From NCBI RefSeq assembly GCF_001625085.1, contig NZ_BDAW01000058.1:1-64000 (forward strand): a stretch of 64,000 nucleotides of DNA, given 5' to 3'. The translations under genes were made by a program, and so were the position numbers. The notes beneath the pieces are model-generated. The model searched no databases and was not told the origin of the DNA. It saw only the letters and a program-made list of their open reading frames with translations. Below are positions 21,001-26,763 of this stretch, piece after piece (position 1 is the first letter of the stretch; every line of letters starts with the position of its first letter). The stretch comes from Nocardia acidivorans NBRC 108247 (GTDB lineage: Bacteria > Actinomycetota > Actinomycetes > Mycobacteriales > Mycobacteriaceae).

Positions 21001-21286
21001 AGCAGCTGTGGAGTCCTATGCCGCCGCACTCGAGAAGCTTCGATCGGCGGTCGCGATTCCCGGCTCATTCGCCGAACTCGGCGTCGCGGAGGCCGACTTC
21101 ATGGCTGCCTTGCCGCAGCAGGCCATCAACGCCTATGAGGACCAATGCGCCCCCGCCAATCCGCGCGCACCGATTCTCCGAGATATGCAGCGACTCATGA
21201 CAGACGCCTATTTCTGGACGGCTGCGCCAGTCAATGCAAGTCACCCGCGACTGCGTCCCGAAACCGGCTCCGCCGCAACGACATAA
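15002..21286 (+). CDS. 2094-residue fusion: MaoC hot-dog, SDR, FkbH, acyl carrier, AdhE-type dehydrogenase
   Basis: Domains in order: (1) MaoC-like hydratase, ~20-135, with D40 and H45 in SGDTNPLHVDP and IVHG near 61; (2) a degenerate second hot-dog, ~150-285; (3) SDR ketoreductase, ~290-520, with GGSRGLG near 300 and Y439/K443; (4) complete FkbH-like region, ~525-1045, with the HAD motif D707-x-D709 in LDCDNTLWHG; (5) acyl carrier domain, ~1065-1180, with S1138 in LGLSSM; (6) Pro/Glu/Ala linker ~1180-1215; (7) AdhE-type CoA-acylating aldehyde dehydrogenase with C1456 in NGMSCAAEQ, and an iron alcohol dehydrogenase with D1867, H1871, H1934 and H1948. All active-site residues checked are intact. 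FkbH enzymes load glyceryl from 1,3-bisphosphoglycerate onto a carrier protein; AdhE reduces acyl thioesters to alcohols. A self-contained pathway from a glycolytic intermediate to a reduced C3 product is inferred. I know no described protein with this architecture. Confidence 0.9.
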   Translation: MAAESTSEAGLPEVSAPAVTAARRTISVDNVRAFAFASGDTNPLHVDPVYARRGSAFGRPIVHGALVALYGLAARPDSFERLAGQPIRVRFLAPCFPGEELEVLDNGSTGIVVRSIGRVCAEISLVDVPPVFPGSTGKVDEVVNDRDFADRVPAVWTIEELHSGMSMSVPYAGDDARLSELLAQWGVEVDDPLIRRRARLLAWASFVAGMRVPGCQALVTGFVVVPDETVPGAVGAGRVIVTAVDARYGLVTITGELAGVGRVVVSALVRRTPAALDLDALTTMLSAGPRLTGRVAVVAGGSRGLGAAMVHGLAARGALVYLLYRDCVEDAHQVAAAAESGPGQVRVVRADVTDTEALTRVREEIAAEHGGADLLVLNACPPFQPGEEGVAAAEWQRHANRMVDAPLGILSELLTQRSGRIVLVSSTAVIDCPPGWDHYAAVKRRAEQQVRDFAVANALAAPVIARPPRLDTAYVAGSTNSAGLRVEPVAARVVGALSQPVENSTTTVLLQEFADVPGAPETPPQFMIAASFVTDPLSDPLRRWLDRLGLTIDAHFAGFGQVFQELLMPGSELSRSRCAAVLIRPADWLEAGVDGMVADFAAAVRAFTDRAGVPLLVQICPSPPEHRDLDQRVHNELSVLLDSVAGVDLLDIDGWHGGLEVSDLHDAARLRMAHIPYTAEGYIALATGLARALHSAVAPPFKVLALDCDNTLWHGVAGEDGPEGLQLTKGHRELQQWAAELSEQGVVVALVSKNDPETVAEVFARRPDMPLRPELVAAREVGWGAKPQSLIDLTAGLNLGLDSVVFLDDNPVEVAQMRALCPAVLTLQVPTDSDQLSAFRRRIWALDRRNVTENDRQRTQQYRAEHERLQLRRTLSFSEFIDRLELQVRILPAGPQDLRRVAQLTQRTNQFNASTRRRLEPELRALLAEPGVGCHVVHASDRFGDHGTVGVLISLVRSGELVVDTFLLSCRVLGRGVEHRMLAELGHLAHAAGCGAIRVQFRPTTKNQPVRDFLASIATPYEVADGTDFLLTAEAATQAHFDPAAMEYSTISSGSTAPAVATDPLRFDTLRMIAEELSDLVAVRDFLEPVRADTPLSSTGIIEESEIEAVRSALSRVANVAPAVLTPATTFTELGLSSMTMVEVAVELETHFGAMHVDELYEHRTLGDLAAALADRIPPRDSVPTGGPAPVPEPESSAPAEARPSPTDRTDATVPDIEIELLVDNARTALTEFTQLSQQAVDNIVQNAALAALDRHLELAQLAVTETGRGVVEDKSIKNVYASEHIAHSLAGLRTVGVVRHDEISGVTEIAEPVGVIAAITPVTSPTASVVFKALIALKTRNPIIFAFHHMAPRSGAAAAAAVREAAVAAGAPADCIQWIQTPTRAANTALMSHPGVSLILATGGSQVVTAAYSCGKPAIGVGPGNTPAYVAPDADLDRVANDLLLSVTYDNGMSCAAEQVAIIDSSVWDDTLRRMAGLHAHVITDEDRTKLERLIFDAESGTPDAEHAQRTPRIVGRSATWLAEHAGFTVPVDTQLLLAEVTTVGKLELLTREKSCPILAVIRASDTEHAIRLAQRVLSHHGRGHTAVVHTRDQGLAVRYGAALPAARIVWNAPASQGAIGALYNDFLPSLTLGCGSWGGNSVAGNVSAVHLLNIRRIAKRTNNIQWFKVPREIYYEPGCLRHLTDMPGIERAVIVTGPTLARLGFPEKVATVLRGRPQPPAISIIDFVEPEPSITTARRGAEVMRGFEPDTIIAIGGGSVMDAAKIMWLWYEHPDAAFEHAKARFHDMRQRTFRFPQLGSRAQLICVPTTSGSGSEMSPFAVVTDRDTGRKYPIGDYALTPSVALVDSDLVLDLPATLAADSGFDALTHATEAFVSVHASDFTDGLCLKAIEMIFTNLESAVAGDPDAREKMHNAAAIAGMAFSNAFLGIVHAMSHTLGSTFHLAHGRTNAVLLPHVVRYNGTPPTKLTGWPKYENYQAPQRFQQIARILGLPAATTEAAVESYAAALEKLRSAVAIPGSFAELGVAEADFMAALPQQAINAYEDQCAPANPRAPILRDMQRLMTDAYFWTAAPVNASHPRLRPETGSAATT

Positions 21287-21465
21287 CCGGGGTGTCGCGT
21301 CGTGGCCGAGCCGCCGAAAGGTCCGTGACGAGCTCGAGTTCACAGCGATCGAAGATCCGGCGGACGGGCTACGCCGGATCCGTCCTGGCCGTCTACCTCG
21401 TATCAACTTGCGACCTCGTATCCACTCGGCCCCAAATCCGCACCGCAGGGTGAAGGCCATGATTA

Positions 21466-21500
21466 CTGTCACAAAGGGACTTGCTGGCACAAAGTGACAG
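21466..21500. promoter_or_regulatory. Inverted/direct-repeat operator upstream of the tetR gene at 21521
   Basis: CTGTCAC (21466-21472) and GTGACAG (21494-21500) are exact inverted repeats 21 bases apart. Overlapping them, CACAAAG(G/T)GAC occurs twice as a direct repeat (21470 and 21488). The site ends 20 bases before the ATG at 21521, so a bound repressor would block the promoter. The most likely binder is the adjacent TetR protein. The rest of 21287-21465 shows no gene. Confidence 0.55.
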
Positions 21501-21520
21501 TTAGGCCTATCGTATCTTGT

Positions 21521-22186
21521 ATGAACGTTTCGACGACCCCTGTGGGATCCGGTGACGAGGGTGCGATCCGGCCGTCATTGGCCGAACGCCGCAAGGAAGA
21601 GACTCGGCGGGAGATCGCGCGAGTCGCTGCCAGGTTGTTCGCCGAGCGCGGCACCTCGGCGGTCACCGCGGAGGAGATCGCCGAGGCCGCGGGCCTCGCC
21701 AGACGGACGTTTCACCGCTACTGCCCGACCAAGGAAGAGGCCGTCGAGCCGATCATGTCGGCCGGAGCCGCTCGGTGGGTCGCCGATCTCGCGGCAGGTC
21801 CGGCGCGGATGCCGACGGTCGAGGAACTGTGTGCGGCCGCGGTCCGGGCGTTGACTCCGCGGCCGGGCAGTGACGAGCTGGCGGTCATGCGGGGGCTGTT
21901 CCGGGCCATGGACACCGATCGGGCGTTGCGCTCGGTGTGGTATCTGGCGAACCTCGAGGGCGAGCGGGCACTGCGTGGGGTCCTGACCGACCTCACGGGA
22001 GCGGACAGCGACCCGCTGCGAATCCGATTGACCGCTGCCGCGGCCAATGCCGCGCTCCGCGTGGCCATCGAGCAGTGGGCGGCAACCGACGCCCCTGCTC
22101 TCGGGCCGGGTTCGCCCGCCGATCTCGTGGTCGAGTGCATGCGGGATCTCACCGCCTCGTTACCCCTGTGGGACACCGGCGACTGA
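21521..22186 (+). CDS. TetR-family regulator next to the fusion-enzyme gene
   Basis: This 221-residue regulator has its helix-turn-helix in ETRREIARVAARLFAERGTS, then VTAEEIAEAAGLARRTFHRY. The C-terminal half is a helical ligand domain of the MftR-like type. The frame is open to a GTG at 21494, but that codon lies inside the operator repeat; ATG 21521 is preferred, perhaps as a leaderless start because no ribosome site is present. It precedes two SDR genes on the same strand, so it may control them, itself, and possibly the 2094-residue enzyme. Confidence 0.83.
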   Translation: MNVSTTPVGSGDEGAIRPSLAERRKEETRREIARVAARLFAERGTSAVTAEEIAEAAGLARRTFHRYCPTKEEAVEPIMSAGAARWVADLAAGPARMPTVEELCAAAVRALTPRPGSDELAVMRGLFRAMDTDRALRSVWYLANLEGERALRGVLTDLTGADSDPLRIRLTAAAANAALRVAIEQWAATDAPALGPGSPADLVVECMRDLTASLPLWDTGD

Positions 22187-22305
22187 GCCGGCGGAAGCGG
22201 CCCGGCTCACACACACCCGCAAAACTCCCGGGGCGGAGCTCTGCCCGCACCAAGAGACTGAAATCCGTTCCAGCGGAACTTATCCAAAGAATCGAGAGGA
22301 ATCTG

Positions 22306-23034
22306 ATGTCCACCAAATCAATTGTCATCGTCGGCGCCGGACCGGGCGTGGGGTATGAGACGGCGGAACGGTTCGGCCGCGCGGGGTACGCGGTCGGCCT
22401 GATTCGCCGCGACGCCACCGCGCTGGAGGAGTTCGCATCGACGCTGTCCTCGCGGGGAATCACGGTCGCGACCGAGTCCGCCGATGCCGAAGACCCCACC
22501 GCGATCGCGGCGGCCGTGACGCTGCTCGGGGCCGAACTCGGTGGCATCGACGTTCTGTTCTACAACGTCCCCGGCCCGCTACGCGACGCTTACGTGCCGG
22601 CGGTCGAGATCGAATTGTCGATGCTGCAGAGCTTCCTGACGCTGCGTGTGGTCAGCGCCCTGTCCTCGGCACAGGCGGCGTTGCCGTTCCTGGAGCGCTC
22701 GCACGGCTCGATCTTCTTCACCAGCGGGCAGTCCGACCGAAACGCCTTCCCCCACACCGGACTCATCGGCAGCCCGCAAGCGGCGCTGCGCCTGCTGGCC
22801 CAGCACCTGCACGATGAGTTGGACCCGGTCGATGTCTTCGTGGGATATCTACCACTGGACAACCCGCCGCTGTATTCCGATCCCGCGCAAGAGGCCAAGC
22901 GCACCGACATCCCGGCCGGATTCGTTATTCCCGAACGAGTTGTGGCCAGTGACGTGGCCGAGAAGATCTTCGCACTCAACGAGACCCGTGACACCCACGA
23001 GCTCGCGGTGAAGCCCTCCGCACGTGTCGGGTGA
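22306..23034 (+). CDS. SDR-fold protein lacking the catalytic Tyr-Lys pair
   Basis: This 242-residue Rossmann protein has a nucleotide-binding N-terminus SIVIVGAGPGVGYETAERFG and a DVLFYNVPG segment in the NAG position. At the catalytic Y-x3-K position it reads GLIGSPQAALRLLAQ: isoleucine replaces Tyr and glutamine replaces Lys. A normal dehydrogenase reaction is therefore unlikely; it may bind NAD(P) as a sensor or partner, or use different chemistry. ATG 22306 follows GAGAGGA. It is 119 bases after tetR and 78 before the next SDR gene, so an operon is likely. Confidence 0.8.
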   Translation: MSTKSIVIVGAGPGVGYETAERFGRAGYAVGLIRRDATALEEFASTLSSRGITVATESADAEDPTAIAAAVTLLGAELGGIDVLFYNVPGPLRDAYVPAVEIELSMLQSFLTLRVVSALSSAQAALPFLERSHGSIFFTSGQSDRNAFPHTGLIGSPQAALRLLAQHLHDELDPVDVFVGYLPLDNPPLYSDPAQEAKRTDIPAGFVIPERVVASDVAEKIFALNETRDTHELAVKPSARVG

Positions 23035-23112
23035 CACACCCGATCAGCGAGCGTGCGAACAGCAAGGATCCACAACCACCCCGAAAGCACATCACCAGAA
23101 ATGGAGTACCTC

Positions 23113-23868
23113 ATGAACAAGACCGCATTGATCGCCGGTGCGACCACCGGCATCGGCAAGGCATCGGCCCTGCAGTTGGCCCGGGACGGATTCGATCTCG
23201 TACTCGCCGGACGCAACGAGACCAAAGGCAAAGAACTCGTGGACGAGATCGAAGCTCTGGGCGGTCGAGCCGATTTCATCCGCACCGACATGACGGTCGA
23301 GGACGATGTCATCGCGCTCGTGGCCCACACCGTCGACACGTTCGGCAAGATCGACTACTACCTCGGCAACCAGGGCGTGATCTATCCACCGAAACTCTTC
23401 CACGACACCACCACCGACGATGTCGACATGGTGCTATCGACCAATGTCAAGGGCACGTTCTTCGGTATGAAGCACGTCATCAAGCAGATGCTGACCCAAC
23501 CCCAAGGCAACATCACGATCATGGCCTCGTCCTCGGGTATTCGCCCGGAAACCGGCTTCGGAGTGTACTCGGCTTCGAAGAAGGCCGTGCTCGGTCTCGT
23601 GCACGACGCCGCACTCGAGTACGCCGCGAACAATATTCGGATCAACGCCATCGCTCCCGGCGGCATCAAGACGCCACTGACCGACGCCACGATCAAATCC
23701 GCGATCGACCGGAACTTCGTGCAACCCCGCCCGACGATTCCTCTGCTCAACGGCGGAGACCTCGGCGAACCGCAGGACATCTCGGCGATGGTCTCGCATC
23801 TGGCCTCGGACGCCTCGAAGTACATGACCGGATCGGTCATCAGCATCGACGGCGGCATCACCCTCTGA
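23113..23868 (+). CDS. Classical short-chain dehydrogenase/reductase
   Basis: This 251-residue SDR has an intact cofactor motif ALIAGATTGIGKASALQLAR, GNQG at the NAG position, a catalytic Ser in ITIMASSSGI, and Tyr/Lys in VYSASKKAVLGL. The C-terminal GSVISIDGGITL signature is complete. It should oxidise or reduce an alcohol/ketone with NAD(P)(H). ATG 23113 was chosen because GGAG lies seven bases upstream; an in-frame ATG at 23101 overlaps that site. Its position after tetR and the degenerate SDR suggests a shared substrate with the upstream fusion enzyme, which is inference. Confidence 0.88.
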   Translation: MNKTALIAGATTGIGKASALQLARDGFDLVLAGRNETKGKELVDEIEALGGRADFIRTDMTVEDDVIALVAHTVDTFGKIDYYLGNQGVIYPPKLFHDTTTDDVDMVLSTNVKGTFFGMKHVIKQMLTQPQGNITIMASSSGIRPETGFGVYSASKKAVLGLVHDAALEYAANNIRINAIAPGGIKTPLTDATIKSAIDRNFVQPRPTIPLLNGGDLGEPQDISAMVSHLASDASKYMTGSVISIDGGITL

Positions 23869-24140
23869 CACAGGTGCGTACCCGTGGATCTGAGCCCGTT
23901 CCGATGACCAAGCAACTGCCGCACCGAGGAAACTGCCCGCGCCCTCGTGCGGCAGGGCTTCGCGGACTGCGCCGATGAGACGTCGATGTCTCCGGCGGCG
24001 GCAGCAATGTGCAAGCGTTGGATCCCGAACTCGCCGTGTTGCTGCTGCAGTCGGCCGACACCATATCTCGGATCGGTAGTCACTCCGATGGCTGGCCGAA
24101 CCGGCTCGGTACCTGACACCGGGGCCATGGTCCATCTCAT
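23869..24140. other. Non-coding or decayed stretch after the SDR genes
   Basis: Short frames with coding-like composition (for example ETARALVRQGFADCADET near 23930-23980 and, one frame over, NVQALDPELAVLLLQSADTI near 24010-24070) suggest a frameshifted relic. I do not recognise the family, and no start signal is present. Confidence 0.25.
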
Positions 24141-24166
24141 CCTTACCTCCGCCGGCGGAGGTAAGG
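24141..24166. promoter_or_regulatory. Perfect 26-bp palindrome
   Basis: The 26 bases are an exact palindrome with half-site CCTTACCTCCGCC and no spacer. Such long exact dyads are typical operators for TetR or MarR-family repressors. It lies ~40 bases before the methyltransferase remnant at 24205, so the original target gene may have decayed while the operator survived. Confidence 0.6.
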
Positions 24167-24204
24167 TCGAATAGCCGTCCTAATCCCGAGGCAAGCGATG
24201 CCAG

Positions 24205-24462
24205 GTGCGGACGGTGACCGCGAGTGTGCTCGACCCGGTGTCCGATAGCGCGGGAACAGGCTTCGCTTCCATCGGAGTGAACTTCGTGATGCACTGTGTG
24301 CCTGGCTCTTTCGCCGACAAGGGTGCCGCATTAACCCATCCGGGCCGTGGGCTCGCCGAGGGCGGCGCATTGTTCGAGTTGACGACGGTATCCGCTTCGC
24401 TGACGCTGGAGGGTGGCTGGATCTTCGGGGCATCGCCGACAAATGGGCTGCTCACACCCTAG
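24205..24462 (+). pseudogene. Frameshifted fragment of a SAM-dependent methyltransferase
   Basis: The frame encodes SDSAGTGFASIGVNFVMHCV followed by PGSFADKGAALTHPGRGLAE and GGALFE. This resembles the motif IV to motif V segment of small class-I methyltransferases (F-DS-GLNFVLHCLPG...K...LRPLLAPGGVLFG). The SAM-binding N-terminus is missing, and the GGVLFG strand is followed by unrelated codons. It is judged a relic. Confidence 0.55.
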
Positions 24463-24487
24463 TTTGTCACCATTTCCGAAGGTCGGA

Positions 24488-25183
24488 TCATTTCCCCGGG
24501 AAGGGTGAATTGACGGTGGTGAAGTACTGGATGGCGGCGGCGATGGCGACCGGGGCCGTCACCAGCAGTTGGCCCGCCACGGTGCCGAGTACGCCGATGG
24601 CGGCCACGCCCGCGACGCAGCCGACGATTCCGGCGGGGAGCGCGCCGAACATGGCGGTGAGCGCACCGGTCAGGGTCGCGCCCACCGCACCGCCGACGAG
24701 ACAGCCGACGGCCGCGCCGCCGAGGCCGCCCACCAGGGTTCCCACGCTCGCGCCCATGGCGATGGTGCTGGTCATCCGGGTCCACGCGGCCTGTTCGCGC
24801 TCGTACGGCGTGCGCCACGGCGCGCTCTCCTCGAAGGGCAGGGCCACCGGCCGGTAGACCGCGTGCTCGGTATCGAAGCGCGGGGTGAGGACCGCGGTGC
24901 GGTCCTTGATCTCGGCGGTGATGGGAAAGACGTAATCATCGACGCGGAAGGACAATTCGGTGCCGCCGACGATTCGGCCTTCGGTGGACCGGACCTGGAG
25001 GACGCCGTTCTCGACGCCCAGCGAACCGGAGTCGGTGCTGAGGATGGTGCGCTGCCCGTCCGCGGTCGCGGTGTAGCCGATCGGGGCGGGTGCGGCGGCG
25101 GCACCGGGGGCCGAAATCGCCAGGGCGGCAGGGAGAACCGCGGCGGCCAGCAGGGCGGCGGAGAGGTGCGTGCGAATAGCCAT
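24488..25183 (-). CDS. Secreted protein with C-terminal Gly/Ala-rich hydrophobic region
   Basis: This 231-residue exported protein has a signal peptide at residues 1-~31 (MAIRTHLSAALLAAAVLPAA, cleavage after AAAA). Residues ~35-120 form a beta-rich domain (GRIVGGTELSFRVDDYVFPI, then AEIKDRTAVLTPRF). The rest is an unusual run of Gly/Ala-rich hydrophobic helices (GTLVGGLGGAAVGCLVGGAV) that could insert in a membrane. I have seen this architecture repeatedly in Nocardia, always without a known function. ATG at 25183 was chosen because the signal peptide begins there. Confidence 0.75.
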   Translation of the reverse strand: MAIRTHLSAALLAAAVLPAALAISAPGAAAAPAPIGYTATADGQRTILSTDSGSLGVENGVLQVRSTEGRIVGGTELSFRVDDYVFPITAEIKDRTAVLTPRFDTEHAVYRPVALPFEESAPWRTPYEREQAAWTRMTSTIAMGASVGTLVGGLGGAAVGCLVGGAVGATLTGALTAMFGALPAGIVGCVAGVAAIGVLGTVAGQLLVTAPVAIAAAIQYFTTVNSPFPGK

Positions 25184-25247
25184 GCCACTACGACGAAGCT
25201 CGGGCCGCAAACGTGACAGTCACTCGATGTGACCGTCTTCGCCGGGA

Positions 25248-25847
25248 TCAGGCGCGCAGGATGCCCGCCAGCAACAGCATGAGCGATTGCTGCGCCTGCG
25301 TGCGCGCGAGATCCGGATCGGCGGCATTGGCCACCATGAGCGCCGCCTCGCTCAGCGCGCTCACCAGCAGTTGGGCCAGCATGGGGATCGGCGCCTCGGC
25401 GATCAGCCCCTCCGCACGACCGCGCTCCAGCAGCGCGGTGATCAAACCCAGCCCGTGCTGGGCCTCGAATTCGCGAAAAGCCTGCCACCCCAGCACCGTC
25501 GGTGCGTCCAGCAGCACGATCTGGAGCATGGCCGGGCGGCGGCAGATCTCCAGGAAGGTGGCCAGGCCGACGGCCATACCGCCGAGCAGATCGGCGGGAT
25601 CGTGTGCGGCGATGGCATTCTCGATCTCGGCGGAGGCCTCCACCTCCACCTGTTCCAGGACCACCAGGAACAGGCCGCGCTTATCGCCGTAGTGGTGATG
25701 CAGTGCGCCGCGCGTGACACCGGCGGCGGCCACCAGATCCTGCGCCGAGGTACCGGCGAAGCCGCGCTCGATGAACAATCGGCGTCCGGCTTCCTCGAGC
25801 GCGGCCCTGGTGGTGCGCGAACGGTCCTCCTGGCTACGGCGTGGCAT
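25248..25847 (-). CDS. TetR-family regulator in the alpha/beta-hydrolase operon
   Basis: This 199-residue regulator has an N-terminal helix-turn-helix: TTRAALEEAGRRLFIERGFA, then TSAQDLVAAAGVTRGALHHH and YGDKRGLF, followed by a C-terminal ligand domain. Its start lies inside the end of the hydrolase gene (14-base overlap), so both are on one transcript. The palindrome at 26737-26757 in front of that operon is the probable binding site, giving autoregulation. Confidence 0.87.
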   Translation of the reverse strand: MPRRSQEDRSRTTRAALEEAGRRLFIERGFAGTSAQDLVAAAGVTRGALHHHYGDKRGLFLVVLEQVEVEASAEIENAIAAHDPADLLGGMAVGLATFLEICRRPAMLQIVLLDAPTVLGWQAFREFEAQHGLGLITALLERGRAEGLIAEAPIPMLAQLLVSALSEAALMVANAADPDLARTQAQQSLMLLLAGILRA

Positions 25848-26700
25848 GCAGCCGAGTGAACTCCAGGATCGCGGTGGTCAGCAACTCGGGCTGATCTTCG
25901 GGCAGGAAGGTGTACGAATCGTCGATGAATCGCAGGGTGGAATTCGGGAAGTCGCGGGCCAGCCGCTCGGCGCACGAAGCCGGGAAGAACTTGTCCTCGC
26001 GCGCCCAGACCACCAGTACCGGCAGGTCGATCTCGGCGAAATGTGCCGCGGCTTGCAGGGTGTAGTCGTTCTTCAGAGTCCGCAGCAGTCGCCGCAGGTC
26101 CTTGCGGATGGCGGCCGAGCGCCGGCTGGGCAGCAGATAGGAGTCCGCGATCTCCGGCGGCACCGGCCGCTTGGCCACCCAGCCGAAGCCGATCGGAAGC
26201 CGATGCAGCGCCCGCCAGCGCATGGCCTCGGTGAGCGGGCGCAGTGAACCCGGAATGCGGGCCAGCCCGGGCAGCACGTTCAGCGGTGGCGGCAGGAAGC
26301 GCTCGTAATTGTCGACCGATGCCAGCACCACGCGCCCGATGCGAGAACGATTGCGCGCCAGCAACACCTGGGTGATCGCACCGCCGGTGTCATTGGCGAT
26401 CAGGGTGACATCGCGCAGATCCAGTCGCTCCAGGAAGGCGGCGATCAGATCCGCCACCCCGGTAGGGGTGAGATCGGCTGCGGGAACGGGGATTTCGTGT
26501 GATCCCAGGGGCAGGTCCGGGGCCAGGCAGCGGTGACCCGCCGCCGCGATCCCGGGGACGACCTTGCGCCAGAGATCGGCATTGACCAGTAGTCCGTGAA
26601 TGAAGACGACCGGCGGCCCCTCGCCGGTGTCGTGGTACCTGATCCGGCCGCCGGGGAGGTCCACCTCGTGGGTACGGCCGAGGGATGTGCTCGTTGCCAT
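25834..26700 (-). CDS. Alpha/beta hydrolase with Asp nucleophile (haloalkane-dehalogenase-like)
   Basis: This 288-residue hydrolase shows the oxyanion HG motif in VVFIHGLLVNADLW. The nucleophile elbow is LIANDTGGA, with Asp in place of Ser as in haloalkane dehalogenases and epoxide hydrolases. A candidate acid lies in VVWAREDKFFP. At the expected catalytic histidine it reads DDSYTFLPEDQP, with no His, so hydrolysis of an ester intermediate is doubtful. It may be non-hydrolytic, or use an unusual base. It is the first gene of the operon with the TetR regulator, preceded by a strong palindromic operator. Confidence 0.82.
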   Translation of the reverse strand: MATSTSLGRTHEVDLPGGRIRYHDTGEGPPVVFIHGLLVNADLWRKVVPGIAAAGHRCLAPDLPLGSHEIPVPAADLTPTGVADLIAAFLERLDLRDVTLIANDTGGAITQVLLARNRSRIGRVVLASVDNYERFLPPPLNVLPGLARIPGSLRPLTEAMRWRALHRLPIGFGWVAKRPVPPEIADSYLLPSRRSAAIRKDLRRLLRTLKNDYTLQAAAHFAEIDLPVLVVWAREDKFFPASCAERLARDFPNSTLRFIDDSYTFLPEDQPELLTTAILEFTRLHATP

Positions 26701-26736
26701 CGTTGCTCCAATGCCCGTGGGTACCCCACCACTTTT

Positions 26737-26757
26737 ACATACATACCGTATGTATGT
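26737..26757. promoter_or_regulatory. Palindromic TetR-type operator
   Basis: Ten-base arms ACATACATAC and GTATGTATGT flank a single central C. The AT-rich ACATAC half-site is typical of AcrR/TetR operators. It lies 37-57 bases before the hydrolase start at 26700 and should be bound by the TetR encoded in the same operon. Confidence 0.75.
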
Positions 26758-26763
26758 CTATAT

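Noticed and set aside
21937-23034. 365-residue version of the first SDR
   Set aside because: The N-terminal part is antisense-like Arg/Gly-rich sequence overlapping tetR; ATG 22306 with a ribosome site begins the Rossmann fold exactly.
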